Shown piece by piece: positions 7,690 through 15,518 of a stretch of DNA of 21,988 bases. Position 1 is the stretch's first letter. The number at the start of each line of letters is the position of its first letter. The notes below the pieces were generated by a model. That model did no database searches. It saw nothing but the letters and a program-made list of their open reading frames with translations, and was not told where the DNA came from. The stretch is from positions 1-21,988 of the forward strand of contig JAKUTA010000004.1 in assembly GCA_022447885.1 (NCBI GenBank), in the 5' to 3' direction. Both the position numbers and the translations under genes were made by a program. This DNA comes from Candidatus Poseidoniales archaeon (lineage in GTDB: Archaea > Thermoplasmatota > Poseidoniia > Poseidoniales > Thalassarchaeaceae).

Positions 7690-10600
7690 TCAGATGTCGA
7701 GGGCTGAGAGCGCGTCCTCATGGGAGGTGAGTGTGTCGCGTGCGGCCGGCTCGGCTGGCGGTGGAACTCCATCGATGGTGTCCGACCGCTCGGCGGCGGC
7801 GGCATCGAGGTTGGCGAGCTCCAACTCGAGTCTGCTGATGTCGTCGAGTTCCCCGGGGTCACCCAGGACTTCAGCGGGTGCGAGGCCCGCTGTCACCCGG
7901 CTGGTGAGGTCGATGCCATCCCGGTCGGCGGGTTCGGCGATCGGCTCCCATGTCTGGCTCGTGTCGCTGGCATCCACCTGCGTGGGCGTCGCCCCGACAG
8001 ACTCTTCCTCATCCGCCTCGACAGGATTCATCTGGGCGATGGCCGCCTTGTTGATCTCCGGGCGTTCCACCTCGGTGAGCACATGCTTCTCGAATGGCAG
8101 CATTCCACTGCTCTGGAAGGTCCACAGCGAGCCCATGGGCGTCTCACCGGTCAGGCCGCTGGTGTCCAGCCTCTGCATCAGCTGCTCCAGCACCTCGACC
8201 GTGTCGTCGAGGGTGGCTGCTTCGCCCCTGTCGCGCTGGTCGGCCTCGAGGTAGATGGCGTCGAGGGTCTGGCGCAGCAGCCGGCGGACCTCGCGTGATA
8301 TCTGGGGCAGCGCCTCTGGCATGTGCGACACCGCCTCGAGAGGAGCGATATCCTCCGTGGGCAGTCCGAGCTCGTGCATCTGGCGCAGCACTTCGCGCAG
8401 TTGCATCAGCATGGTGACCGACTCCTCGTACTCGTCGAGCAGGTTCTCGAGATCGAGCACGACGTGGGCGACTGTCTCCGCGAGCCGGTTCTCCAGCCTG
8501 TTCTGCACCGACCATCGAGTGAGGCCGCGCACGGTGTCGGCGGTCTCGGGCGCTTGGCGCTGGAGCAGTTCCATCACCTCGGTGGACAGCAGATAGCGGG
8601 GAGTCTGGGCGACCTCGTCGACGGTGTGCTGGATGATCTGCAATCCCCGTTCGACAGCACGGTCGAGCAGGGCGACGCTGTAGCCGCGGCTGTGCGCCGC
8701 GGTCATCCGGTCGAGCACCGGTTCTAGTTGCGACAGACCGCTCTCATCACCCAGCAGCGCCTGTGCCAGTGGCTCGGATGCCAGGCGGGCGCGTATCTTG
8801 TCCGCCTCTGCGATGTCCACGAGCGCGAGCTCGTGTGCGTCCTGCAGGTCCTCAGCCTGCTCGATGAGCGCTCCCAGTTCCGCCTCGGCGCTGCCACGTC
8901 GGGAGTCGAGATCACCGAGTTCGCGCATCAGCTGGCGTCTTTCGCTCATCAGTTCGCGCAGTTCGGTCTGCATCAGGGTGTGCTTGCGGTCCATCTCGGC
9001 GGTGCGCATCCGCTCCTCCTCGAGCAGCCTGCGACAGGTGTGCATCTCGCTATCCACCTGGTCGAGGTCCGCTCGCCTCGCCTCACGCTGCCGCTCGAGT
9101 TCGTTGACCTGCGCCTCTGCCTTCCGGTGACGCTCCCGCTGTGCCGACACCTGCTCGTTCAGCACCCGCTGCATGCGCTCGTCGTCGTCGAGATTGCGCC
9201 GAACCTCGACCAGCCTCGCTTCGGCCGCCTCGAGTTCGGACTTGGCGCGCGCCTCTTCGGTGAGCAGCCCTTCGAGCGCTTCGAGCAGTTGCTGTCGCGA
9301 GTCCATCTCACCGATGGCACTCGCCAGTTCCTCCGCTCGATGTGTGACCTGATGTTCGAGTTCGGTGACGCGACGTGCAAGTCGCTCAGCCCGCGCGCCC
9401 TGCTCCTCCGAGTTCACCTGTTCCTCTCGGATGCGCAGTTGTGACTCGTCGAGACGGTTCGAGAGTTCGGTGCGCGCATCGCGCCCTTCCTCCAGCAGTT
9501 CGCGAGTGGCGGAGATGTCTGTCTTCAGCTCGTCGCGCTCGGCGTTGGCGGCCTTCGTCCGTGAATCAGCCCGTGCCTTCTCCTTCTTGATTCGTGTGAC
9601 ATCGCCTTCGAGGCGTTCGATCTGCATGCGCAGTTCGCCCAGCGCCGGTCCCAGCAGTTGCGCCCTGGTCGTCCCCGGGAGTGCTGCGACCGCATCGGCA
9701 TCCTCGACCAACTTCCAGTCGGAACGTTCCGAGAGCATTCCTTCCATGCCGAGTTCGAAGCCGAACAGGGCGTCGAGCCTGCCTTTCAGCAACTCGAGCC
9801 GGTTCTCGCTGCGGGTGCGGCAGGAGGCGATCTGGTCGGCGAAGCCGGACAGGCTCCAATCGGCAACGGTGGATGCGCGCAGCACCAACTGCATCACCCG
9901 GTCGAGCCGATGCAGACGCAGCGTGTTGCCAGCGTTGGTGGCACTCATCACGGCCACCTCGACGGAGTTCACACCAGTGGCGCGGATTCCGACCGGAACC
10001 CCGCTGATCAGGGTGATGGCGATCGCCTCGCCCTCGACGGGCTGCGATTCGAGATAACCGGTCGTGTGCTCGTCAGCGGCGCTGCGCAGGTGAGAGATGA
10101 GTTGGTCGACGCCCCCTTTGCTCTCCTTCACGATGACACCATCTGGAAGCGGCTCGCCCTCTTCGACGAGGTCCTCGACGGCTGTGGGAGTCCTGAGCAG
10201 GGCGGCGGCGTTGGCCAACATGGCTGTGTGGTCGGCTTCGGAATCGGTCCAGACGGCGATGGCGGAATCACCGGCGGGGGCGATCAGCAGAGAGCCGTCC
10301 GGTAGGGCGATCGAAGTTGACAACGGGCGAGACATGTCCATCTGGGCACCGAGCGCGACCAGCGCCTCGAGATGTGTCTGCACGAGTGCAGCGAACGCCT
10401 CGCTGTCCAGCGGGAGGTCACCCGCGGAGTGCACCAGCAGGCCGTCCTCGACCGCCGCGGCCCCGCGGCTCACTTCGGATGACGCCAGTTTCTCGATGAG
10501 CAGCGAGAGATCCCGAGTCGGGATGTGCCCCTCGATTCTGGGTGTGGGCAGCAGGGTTCCCAGAGCGGTCGTGTCGCTGAACGCTTCGAGCAGGTTGCGC

Positions 10601-10899
10601 GCCACCGACTCGAACTGTCGGCGGGTCCACATCGTCCCGGTGGCCTTCAGGCCGTCACCGGCTTCCATCTCGGCGAGCATCTCCTCTGCCGCGTTCCCGG
10701 CGAGGAAGCGGCGCTTGCCCTTCTGTTCCTCACACAGCGCACCCACGGCTGCACCGGCGCAGATCAACCGGTGACCACAGGCGACGCGCGCCCTAGGCCT
10801 GGAGTAGGATATGCAGCCGAAGTCGAAGGGGAACGACCCCTGGCTGACACTCAGGTCGATCCCATCCTCAACTGTTTCTCCAACTGGCATCTTGAACAT
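7690..10899 (-). CDS. Large coiled-coil protein with an N-terminal Roadblock-like domain
   Basis: A 1069-residue cytosolic protein. Residues 1-60 hold a Cys/His cluster (C29, C41, H43, C47, C56) that might bind metal. Residues about 145-235 resemble a Roadblock/LC7 fold: AAAVEDGLLVHSAG, then a long helix, then PDGSLLIAPAGDSAIAVW. Residues about 260-345 are another alpha/beta segment that may be similar. About 415-705 is a long, highly charged coiled coil, and about 720-900 is helical. The last 120 residues are acidic and probably disordered. The start ATG at 10899 has GAGGTGA upstream, within the end of the preceding Roadblock gene (four bases between its stop and this start). No Walker motif excludes an SMC-type ATPase. 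A scaffold role with the neighbouring Roadblock protein is likely. Confidence 0.85.
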   Translation of the reverse strand: MFKMPVGETVEDGIDLSVSQGSFPFDFGCISYSRPRARVACGHRLICAGAAVGALCEEQKGKRRFLAGNAAEEMLAEMEAGDGLKATGTMWTRRQFESVARNLLEAFSDTTALGTLLPTPRIEGHIPTRDLSLLIEKLASSEVSRGAAAVEDGLLVHSAGDLPLDSEAFAALVQTHLEALVALGAQMDMSRPLSTSIALPDGSLLIAPAGDSAIAVWTDSEADHTAMLANAAALLRTPTAVEDLVEEGEPLPDGVIVKESKGGVDQLISHLRSAADEHTTGYLESQPVEGEAIAITLISGVPVGIRATGVNSVEVAVMSATNAGNTLRLHRLDRVMQLVLRASTVADWSLSGFADQIASCRTRSENRLELLKGRLDALFGFELGMEGMLSERSDWKLVEDADAVAALPGTTRAQLLGPALGELRMQIERLEGDVTRIKKEKARADSRTKAANAERDELKTDISATRELLEEGRDARTELSNRLDESQLRIREEQVNSEEQGARAERLARRVTELEHQVTHRAEELASAIGEMDSRQQLLEALEGLLTEEARAKSELEAAEARLVEVRRNLDDDERMQRVLNEQVSAQRERHRKAEAQVNELERQREARRADLDQVDSEMHTCRRLLEEERMRTAEMDRKHTLMQTELRELMSERRQLMRELGDLDSRRGSAEAELGALIEQAEDLQDAHELALVDIAEADKIRARLASEPLAQALLGDESGLSQLEPVLDRMTAAHSRGYSVALLDRAVERGLQIIQHTVDEVAQTPRYLLSTEVMELLQRQAPETADTVRGLTRWSVQNRLENRLAETVAHVVLDLENLLDEYEESVTMLMQLREVLRQMHELGLPTEDIAPLEAVSHMPEALPQISREVRRLLRQTLDAIYLEADQRDRGEAATLDDTVEVLEQLMQRLDTSGLTGETPMGSLWTFQSSGMLPFEKHVLTEVERPEINKAAIAQMNPVEADEEESVGATPTQVDASDTSQTWEPIAEPADRDGIDLTSRVTAGLAPAEVLGDPGELDDISRLELELANLDAAAAERSDTIDGVPPPAEPAARDTLTSHEDALSALDI

Positions 10900-10903
10900 T
10901 CAT

Positions 10904-11248
10904 TCACCTCAACATATCATCGATCACGGGAGTCCGGGCACGCACCTCATGGCGCAGTCGGCCGATGTTGGCCACCGAATCGCTGAGCACGAGCATCGAA
11001 TGGCCGCCGACGAGAGGAGCGAGCACGATGTGCCCTAGCTCACACTCCAACCACAGTTGCTCGATGTCCCCCATTTCGACCTCGCCGACCAGCCGTTCAC
11101 TCTCCCTGAGCACATCTGACCAGGTCGTCAGCATCTCGTCCTGCTCCATCTCCAGCGCGGTGGCGGTGACGGTCCATTGGTCGTCGACCACGATCGCGCC
11201 GACCACACCGGGAACTCGGCGGAAACTTGCGAGCAATCTACGGAGCAT
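10904..11248 (-). CDS. Roadblock/LC7 domain protein
   Basis: A 114-residue protein that is a single Roadblock/LC7 domain. It starts with LASFRRVPGVVGAIVVDDQW, has a central amphipathic helix, and then LWLECELGHIVLAPLVGGHSMLVL and a final helix. Such proteins dimerise and commonly regulate small Ras-like GTPases (MglB, the Ragulator and dynein light chains). The ATG at 11248 was chosen because GGAGG stands just upstream; the open frame continues upstream to 11587, but that extension does not look coding. It is the first gene of a minus-strand operon with the coiled-coil protein and the two-helix membrane protein. No GTPase gene lies in the window. Confidence 0.85.
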   Translation of the reverse strand: MLRRLLASFRRVPGVVGAIVVDDQWTVTATALEMEQDEMLTTWSDVLRESERLVGEVEMGDIEQLWLECELGHIVLAPLVGGHSMLVLSDSVANIGRLRHEVRARTPVIDDMLR

Positions 11249-11546
11249 TTGCCTCCCTTGGAGGCCATCGAGGCTACGGGGCCCTTCAAGAGATTTGGGG
11301 AGGTCGGCCCTTCGGGGGCCGATTTGGGAATCAGTTTCAATTCGCCAACTGGAAGTTCGAAGAATTGTGCGAACTGGGAGCGTTTTCTGAGGCCCGAGAC
11401 CCGCTCTCGACCGGCATCTGAGTGGTTGGATCTTGGGTGGTGTCTCAATGTCATTATTCAATTGCATTTTATGAGCATCAATTGGAATCTTGTAGTGTGC
11501 AGCCCCACTAGTTCCCTTCAAGTCCGCCTCGCCTCTGGCCACCTCG
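11249..11546. promoter_or_regulatory. Divergent intergenic region with AT-rich promoter core and stem-loop
   Basis: These 298 bases separate the Roadblock gene (minus) from the tRNA thiolase gene (plus). The AT-rich core at about 11447-11490 contains ATTTTATG (11466-11473), usable as a TATA-like element on either strand. If the minus promoter lies there, the Roadblock mRNA would have a leader of about 200 bases. That leader includes a stem-loop with arms TCGGCCC (11304-11310) and GGGCCGA (11316-11322). A weaker inverted repeat CAATTC...GAATTG lies around 11338-11367. No small gene or known RNA family was recognised. Confidence 0.35.
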
Positions 11547-12569
11547 ATGAGCGGACTCGAGGTCGAGGCTTGCAGCCGCTGTGACAAGCCTGCGCTGGTG
11601 TACCAACTCTACAGCGGCATCCATCTGTGCGCCAGCCACCTGCGCACATCGATCCGCAAGCGGGTGTCGAAGGCTCTCAGGGAGCAGGTCAAGCTGCCCA
11701 AGGACGCCATCAGGGAGACTGGCGAGCCGAAGCGCATCCTGGTCGGCATCTCAGGTGGAAAGGACTCCAGCGTCCTGCTCGAGATGATGGTCGAGTTGCT
11801 CGGCCCGCGGCGTGATGTCGAGATCATCGCCGGCTGCGTCGACGAGGGCATCGATGGCTACCGCGCCCCCTCCCTCGAATGCGCCGAGAGGCTGGCGAAA
11901 CGGTTCGGGGTCAGGCTGGAGCACATCAGTTACCCCGATATGGGATTCGAACGCATGGACGAGGTGGTCCTGCGCATGCCGATCATCGAACAGAACATCC
12001 CTGAGGCGAAGGGGATGATGCCGTGCTCCTACTGCGGCGTGTTCCGGCGTCAGGGATTGAACGCGCTCGCTAAGCGGGTCGGTGCCGATTGGATGGCGCT
12101 CGGGCACAACCTCGACGACATGGCGCAATCCATTCTGATGAACTTGCAGAATGGCGACGTGGATCGCACCATCAGGCTGGCCCCACACACTTGGGACCCG
12201 ATAGAGGGTCTGGTACCCAGAATCGTGCCACTGCGTTGGATTCCAGAGCAGGAGATCCACGCTCACGCGCTCGAAGCGGGGCTCGAGTTCCACCACGGGG
12301 ACTGCCCGTACGCGCCCGGTGCGTTCCGTCAGCGAAGCCGCGCCTTGGTCGCCACCATGGAGTCACAGACACCCGGCGCGCGGCACGGACTTCTGCACTC
12401 GATGGAGAGGATGCGCGAACTGCAGATCGCGGCGAATGACGGCGAGACGCTGTCTGAATCGTGGGCGGCGGATGGAATGCAGCGATGCGCGCGGTGCGGC
12501 GAGGTGAGCAGCAGGGAAATCTGCCAGGCGTGCACCATGCGTGATTGGATCTCGAGCAACTCGGGTTGA
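11547..12569 (+). CDS. ncsA: tRNA 2-thiolation protein, Ncs6/CTU1/TtuA family
   Basis: A cytosolic ATP-pyrophosphatase that activates a tRNA uridine by adenylation and inserts sulfur, giving 2-thiouridine, usually with a ubiquitin-like sulfur carrier. It has 340 residues. The N-terminal zinc finger uses C9, C12, C28 and H31. The PP-loop is SGGKDSS (69-75). PCSYCG (C160, C163) with the later C253 in HHGDCPY matches the three-cysteine iron-sulfur site of TtcA/TtuA-type enzymes. GHNLDDMAQ (186-194) is the conserved follow-on motif. The C-terminal zinc finger is C314, C317, C326 and C329. Two zinc fingers distinguish it from bacterial TtcA. ATG 11547 starts two residues before conserved sequence. 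It is monocistronic and converges with the nuclease-like gene. Which tRNA position it modifies (U34 or U54) cannot be read from sequence. Confidence 0.93.
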   Translation: MSGLEVEACSRCDKPALVYQLYSGIHLCASHLRTSIRKRVSKALREQVKLPKDAIRETGEPKRILVGISGGKDSSVLLEMMVELLGPRRDVEIIAGCVDEGIDGYRAPSLECAERLAKRFGVRLEHISYPDMGFERMDEVVLRMPIIEQNIPEAKGMMPCSYCGVFRRQGLNALAKRVGADWMALGHNLDDMAQSILMNLQNGDVDRTIRLAPHTWDPIEGLVPRIVPLRWIPEQEIHAHALEAGLEFHHGDCPYAPGAFRQRSRALVATMESQTPGARHGLLHSMERMRELQIAANDGETLSESWAADGMQRCARCGEVSSREICQACTMRDWISSNSG

Positions 12570-12604
12570 GCCGTGCGGTAGTCACCGGGTCGGGTCGTCG
12601 AAGG

Positions 12605-13885
12605 TCATTCCTCGGAGTCGATGGCCTCTCGGTAGTTGGCCACCTGTCCAGCCAGTTCGTCATCCTTGAGCAGTTTACGCCAGCGCTTGCGCAGCGTGTT
12701 CATCTTGACACCGGTGATCGGCAGCATGGTGAACAGGCCACTGCGACGGGACACCAGCATCAGCAGCATCCATTCATGGTCGGTTCCTTCGAGGTACATC
12801 GCGATCTGCGGCAGGTAGTTCGCGTGCCATTTGAATTGGAAGATCTGTCTTTGCTTCTTGTTGCCTTCATGCGGCAGGAAGGTCACCGTCTTCGTCTCCA
12901 CCGGGATGTCACGGAACATCAGGTCCGGCGTCCCTCCGATGGTGATCCCCAGGTCTTCGGCATGGAACCCGACCCGCTCACCGGGCCTCCAGTCGCCGTT
13001 GACCGAGCCGTCCAGGGATTGCGAGAGGAAGGAGTCGAAGACATGGCCGATCTCCACATTGCCGGACGGGAGATCGGTGACCGGCACCATCTCTGATTCT
13101 CGCCACCCTCCGATGTTGCCGAACACACGGACGAATTTGTCGTCCGTCTTCAGGTCGGACACGCGCACGCGGTCTGTCTGCTCGTTGTAGAGTTCGAACC
13201 TCGGGGGCACCTCCTTCGCGACCTCCCTGAGGATCTTCTCGAGTGACTCTCCCGCCTCGGTGGCCATGCTCAGCGCATGTTCGCTCTTCTCGACCCCCGG
13301 TTGCTTCAGCAGCGTCGAATCCTCGGGACTCATGAACGTCCATTCATTCTGCTCGATGAACTGGGCGAACTGCTTGCTGCCTTCCTCGCTCACCGGTGCG
13401 AGCTGGCGCATGCTGCGCCCGCAGTGGGTGGGCGTGGTGTCGCTGAACAGTTCCTGGTCGCATTGACGGCAGCGCCACTCGAACGGGGGTTCGAGTTGCG
13501 CCGGCTCGGGCTTCTGCTCGGCATCCTGCCCTGAATTCGTCTGCTTCTTCGGCATCTTGGGGCGCGGTGCGGCTGGTGCCAGTTCGGTTCCCGGCACGAC
13601 TAGCAGCAAGGGCTGCTGCTTTTCGGCGACCAGCACCGACAGCCCCGGGATCGGGGTCTTCGCCTTCTTGGACAGCCAGACGATCCCACCGTGAGTGCGG
13701 GTGTCCTCCGGCGCCTTGCCGTCACAGACGAGCCAGAGCCGCTCGAGTTCGGTGTCCTCTCCTGGAACTGGCTCGGCGGCGGTCACGAACTCGACCTCGT
13801 CCGAGCGCTGCTCCGCGTACCAGGCCTTCCATTCAGCCAACGTGTGTGTTCCGGTCTGTTCCTCTTCCATTGGGGGGGTCATCAT
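12605..13885 (-). CDS. Zinc-finger protein with RecB/Cas4-like PD-(D/E)XK nuclease core
   Basis: A 426-residue protein of a family I do not recognise. A middle C-x2-C...HC cluster (C139, C142, H154, C155) looks like a zinc knuckle, after a low-complexity Pro/Lys/Gln linker. The C-terminal third carries a PD-(D/E)XK-like active site. It has H281 in GHVFDSFL, GGTPDL with D321, VETKTV with E330 and K332, and PQIAMYL with Q360 and the QxxxY pattern typical of RecB, Cas4 and lambda-exonuclease-like nucleases. It should therefore cut or bind DNA, but no CRISPR, helicase or repair partner is adjacent. Starts at 13885, 13882 and 13870 are all possible; 13885 has AGG just before it. It follows pyrI by about 110 bases on the same strand, with a palindrome right before the start. 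Confidence 0.7.
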   Translation of the reverse strand: MMTPPMEEEQTGTHTLAEWKAWYAEQRSDEVEFVTAAEPVPGEDTELERLWLVCDGKAPEDTRTHGGIVWLSKKAKTPIPGLSVLVAEKQQPLLLVVPGTELAPAAPRPKMPKKQTNSGQDAEQKPEPAQLEPPFEWRCRQCDQELFSDTTPTHCGRSMRQLAPVSEEGSKQFAQFIEQNEWTFMSPEDSTLLKQPGVEKSEHALSMATEAGESLEKILREVAKEVPPRFELYNEQTDRVRVSDLKTDDKFVRVFGNIGGWRESEMVPVTDLPSGNVEIGHVFDSFLSQSLDGSVNGDWRPGERVGFHAEDLGITIGGTPDLMFRDIPVETKTVTFLPHEGNKKQRQIFQFKWHANYLPQIAMYLEGTDHEWMLLMLVSRRSGLFTMLPITGVKMNTLRKRWRKLLKDDELAGQVANYREAIDSEE

Positions 13886-13893
13886 CCTGGATC

Positions 13894-13911
13894 GAACACC
13901 CGAGGGTGTTC
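13894..13911. promoter_or_regulatory. Inverted repeat before the nuclease-like gene
   Basis: Arms GAACACC (13894-13900) and GGTGTTC (13905-13911) match perfectly around CGAG. It lies eight bases upstream of the chosen ATG (13885) and about 80 bases after the pyrI stop. It may be an operator for the nuclease-like gene or an RNA hairpin in the pyrBI transcript. It has no T-run. Confidence 0.35.
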
Positions 13912-13994
13912 CAATCAACCACCGCGGCCTGACGACCCTATTTCAACGTCGCCACCGTCACGAAATGCATCATCCGGCGGTTGGCTGGCGTGCA

Positions 13995-14462
13995 TCAGAG
14001 GAGGTTCTCGACGAGCGCCTCGATGTCCTGGGTGCGCCCACAGTAGTGGCAGCGCAGTTCGAGCGGTTCTGCGGCGAGCACCTTGAGCCGGTGCGGCAGC
14101 GGTTCGCGGTCGGCGTGCGTGATGCAGTTGGAGAAGGTGCACCTGGCGACGTTGACCATCTCGTCGCGCAGTTCGACGACCCGTTTCTCGGCGACGGTGA
14201 AGTTGCGGATGATCGAGACCGTGGCGGCGGGTGCGATCAGCGCCAGGCGATCGAGTTCATCCTGCGTGAGCTCGCGGTCCTCGACCTTGATGATGTCCTT
14301 GCTGCCGTGCTTCGAGGAAGGCACCTTCATCACCAGACTGACCGGGTTGGACTGCGAACCCATGATGCGCAGCATGCGCAGGACCCGGAGCGCTTGTCCG
14401 CCGGGGACGTGGTCGATGACCGTGCCGTTGCAGATGGCGGTGACCCTGCGCATCTCCGTCAT
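13995..14462 (-). CDS. pyrI: Aspartate carbamoyltransferase regulatory chain
   Basis: The allosteric zinc subunit of aspartate transcarbamoylase. It binds nucleotide effectors in the N-terminal domain and contacts the catalytic chain through the C-terminal zinc domain. The 155-residue length matches the family. The zinc ligands are C108, C113, C138 and C141, in the same C-x4-C...C-x2-C spacing as the Escherichia coli protein. Other landmarks are GTVIDHVPGGQALRVL and SIIRNFTVAEKR. Its ATG overlaps the pyrB stop as ATGA (14462-14459), indicating translational coupling and assembly of a holoenzyme. Confidence 0.97.
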   Translation of the reverse strand: MTEMRRVTAICNGTVIDHVPGGQALRVLRMLRIMGSQSNPVSLVMKVPSSKHGSKDIIKVEDRELTQDELDRLALIAPAATVSIIRNFTVAEKRVVELRDEMVNVARCTFSNCITHADREPLPHRLKVLAAEPLELRCHYCGRTQDIEALVENLL

Positions 14463-15394
14463 GTGGACACCTCATCGGGAATGTCCGCACCGAGCATTCG
14501 GCAGAGCAGCGCCATGCGGGTGACCACGCCGTTGGCGGCTTGCTCGAAGTAGAGCGCGTGCGCCGTGTCGTCGATGTCCGAGTCGATCTCGTCGACTCTG
14601 GGCAGCGGGTGCATGATGATCATCGAGCCCTTGGCGCCACCGAGGTCGGCCTTGGACAACTTGTAGATTCCAGCGACCTTGAGATACTCATCGTCGTCAG
14701 GGAAGCGCTCCTTCTGGATGCGGGTCATGTAGATCACGTCGGCAGTCGCCACCTGCGCCTGCAGGTCATCGGAGATGGTGATGTCACAGCCAGCCGCCTT
14801 CAGGTCAGCGATGATCTCGGGTGGCATTCCCAGCGTCTCCGGCGAGACCAGCGTGAGTCGGGCGCCGAAGCGTGCCAGCGCGTGTGAGAGGGAGTGAACC
14901 GTGCGGCCGTATCTGAGGTCACCCACGAGCGTGACATCGAGGTCGAGTCTTCCGTGTGCCTGCTTGATGGTGAACAGGTCGAGCAGCGTCTGCGTAGGGT
15001 GATGTCCGGCACCATCTCCGGCGTTCACGATCGGGATGGTGCACGCATCGGCGGCGTACTGTGCGGCACCTTGGCGCGGGTGGCGCAGCACGGCGAGGTC
15101 GCAGTAGCCGTCGACCATGCGCATCGTGTCGTAGAGCGTCTCACCCTTCGACACGCTGGACGAGGCCAGCGCCCCGAGGTTGATCACATTGCCACCCAGG
15201 CGCTTCATCGCCGTCTCGAAGGACATGCGCGTGCGCGTGGAGGGCTCGAAGAACATGTTACCCAGGAGTTTGCCTTCAAGCAGCGGGAGGTGGACGTCGC
15301 CGTGGGCCACAGGAACGAGGCGGGCGGCGTCATCCAACAGGCCGACGATGTCGTCGTTGGACAGGTCATCCATGGTGATGAGGTCCTTCGACAT
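14459..15394 (-). CDS. pyrB: Aspartate carbamoyltransferase catalytic chain
   Basis: Catalyses carbamoyl phosphate plus aspartate to N-carbamoyl-aspartate, the committed step of pyrimidine synthesis. From ATG 15394 it has 311 residues, the usual length. Conserved sites are FFEPSTRTRMSFE (carbamoyl-phosphate binding), the 80s-loop region around SSSVSKGETLYDT, LRHP, GDGAGHHPTQTLLDLF, GDLRYGRTVHSL, and MHPLPRVDEI near the C-terminus. A GTG at 15418 would add eight residues; ATG 15394 is preferred because AGGGG precedes it and MSKDLITMDDLS fits family starts. It is divergent from the sugar kinase gene and is the first gene of pyrBI. Confidence 0.97.
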   Translation of the reverse strand: MSKDLITMDDLSNDDIVGLLDDAARLVPVAHGDVHLPLLEGKLLGNMFFEPSTRTRMSFETAMKRLGGNVINLGALASSSVSKGETLYDTMRMVDGYCDLAVLRHPRQGAAQYAADACTIPIVNAGDGAGHHPTQTLLDLFTIKQAHGRLDLDVTLVGDLRYGRTVHSLSHALARFGARLTLVSPETLGMPPEIIADLKAAGCDITISDDLQAQVATADVIYMTRIQKERFPDDDEYLKVAGIYKLSKADLGGAKGSMIIMHPLPRVDEIDSDIDDTAHALYFEQAANGVVTRMALLCRMLGADIPDEVST

Positions 15395-15518
15395 CCCCTT
15401 CGCCAACGGCCGGGGCACGCGCGGCTCTCATAATGCCTTCCCCCGAGCGAAAACGGACCGTTAGAGGCCGTCACGGAGGGCCGTCGCTTTCATCAATGGC
15501 TGGCGGGTGGGGCGGCCG
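15395..15518. promoter_or_regulatory. Divergent pyrB / sugar-kinase promoter with ACGG/CCGT half-sites
   Basis: Five ACGG or CCGT tetramers lie within 32 bases: 15453-15456, 15458-15461, 15468-15471, 15473-15476 and 15481-15484. Three adjacent pairs form inverted repeats, the best being AACGG-A-CCGTT (15452-15462). Such a cluster looks like binding sites for a dimeric regulator. A CATTATG on the minus strand at about 15429-15435 could be the pyrB TATA region. All of this was read by eye and the regulator is unknown. Confidence 0.35.

Noticed and set aside
7064..8254. Plus-strand frame of 396 residues
   Set aside because: It overlaps the end of the eight-helix gene, the two-helix gene and the coiled-coil C-terminus, and its Ser/Arg-rich translation resembles no protein.
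7690..10899. SMC or Rad50-type ATPase
   Set aside because: The coiled coil is long, but there is no Walker A, Walker B or ABC signature at either end.
11249..11587. N-terminal extension of the Roadblock protein to 227 residues
   Set aside because: GGAGG right before ATG 11248 and the domain start at that point make the extension unlikely; the added sequence also overlaps the thiolase start.
12570..12604. Stem-loop CGGT-AGTC-ACCG between the convergent thiolase and nuclease-like genes
   Set aside because: A 4-bp stem in GC-rich DNA is expected by chance; it was not listed as a terminator.
12605..13885. Assignment of the PD-(D/E)XK-like protein as Cas4
   Set aside because: There is no CRISPR array or other cas gene in the window, and the N-terminal two thirds and zinc cluster do not match Cas4's cysteine layout.
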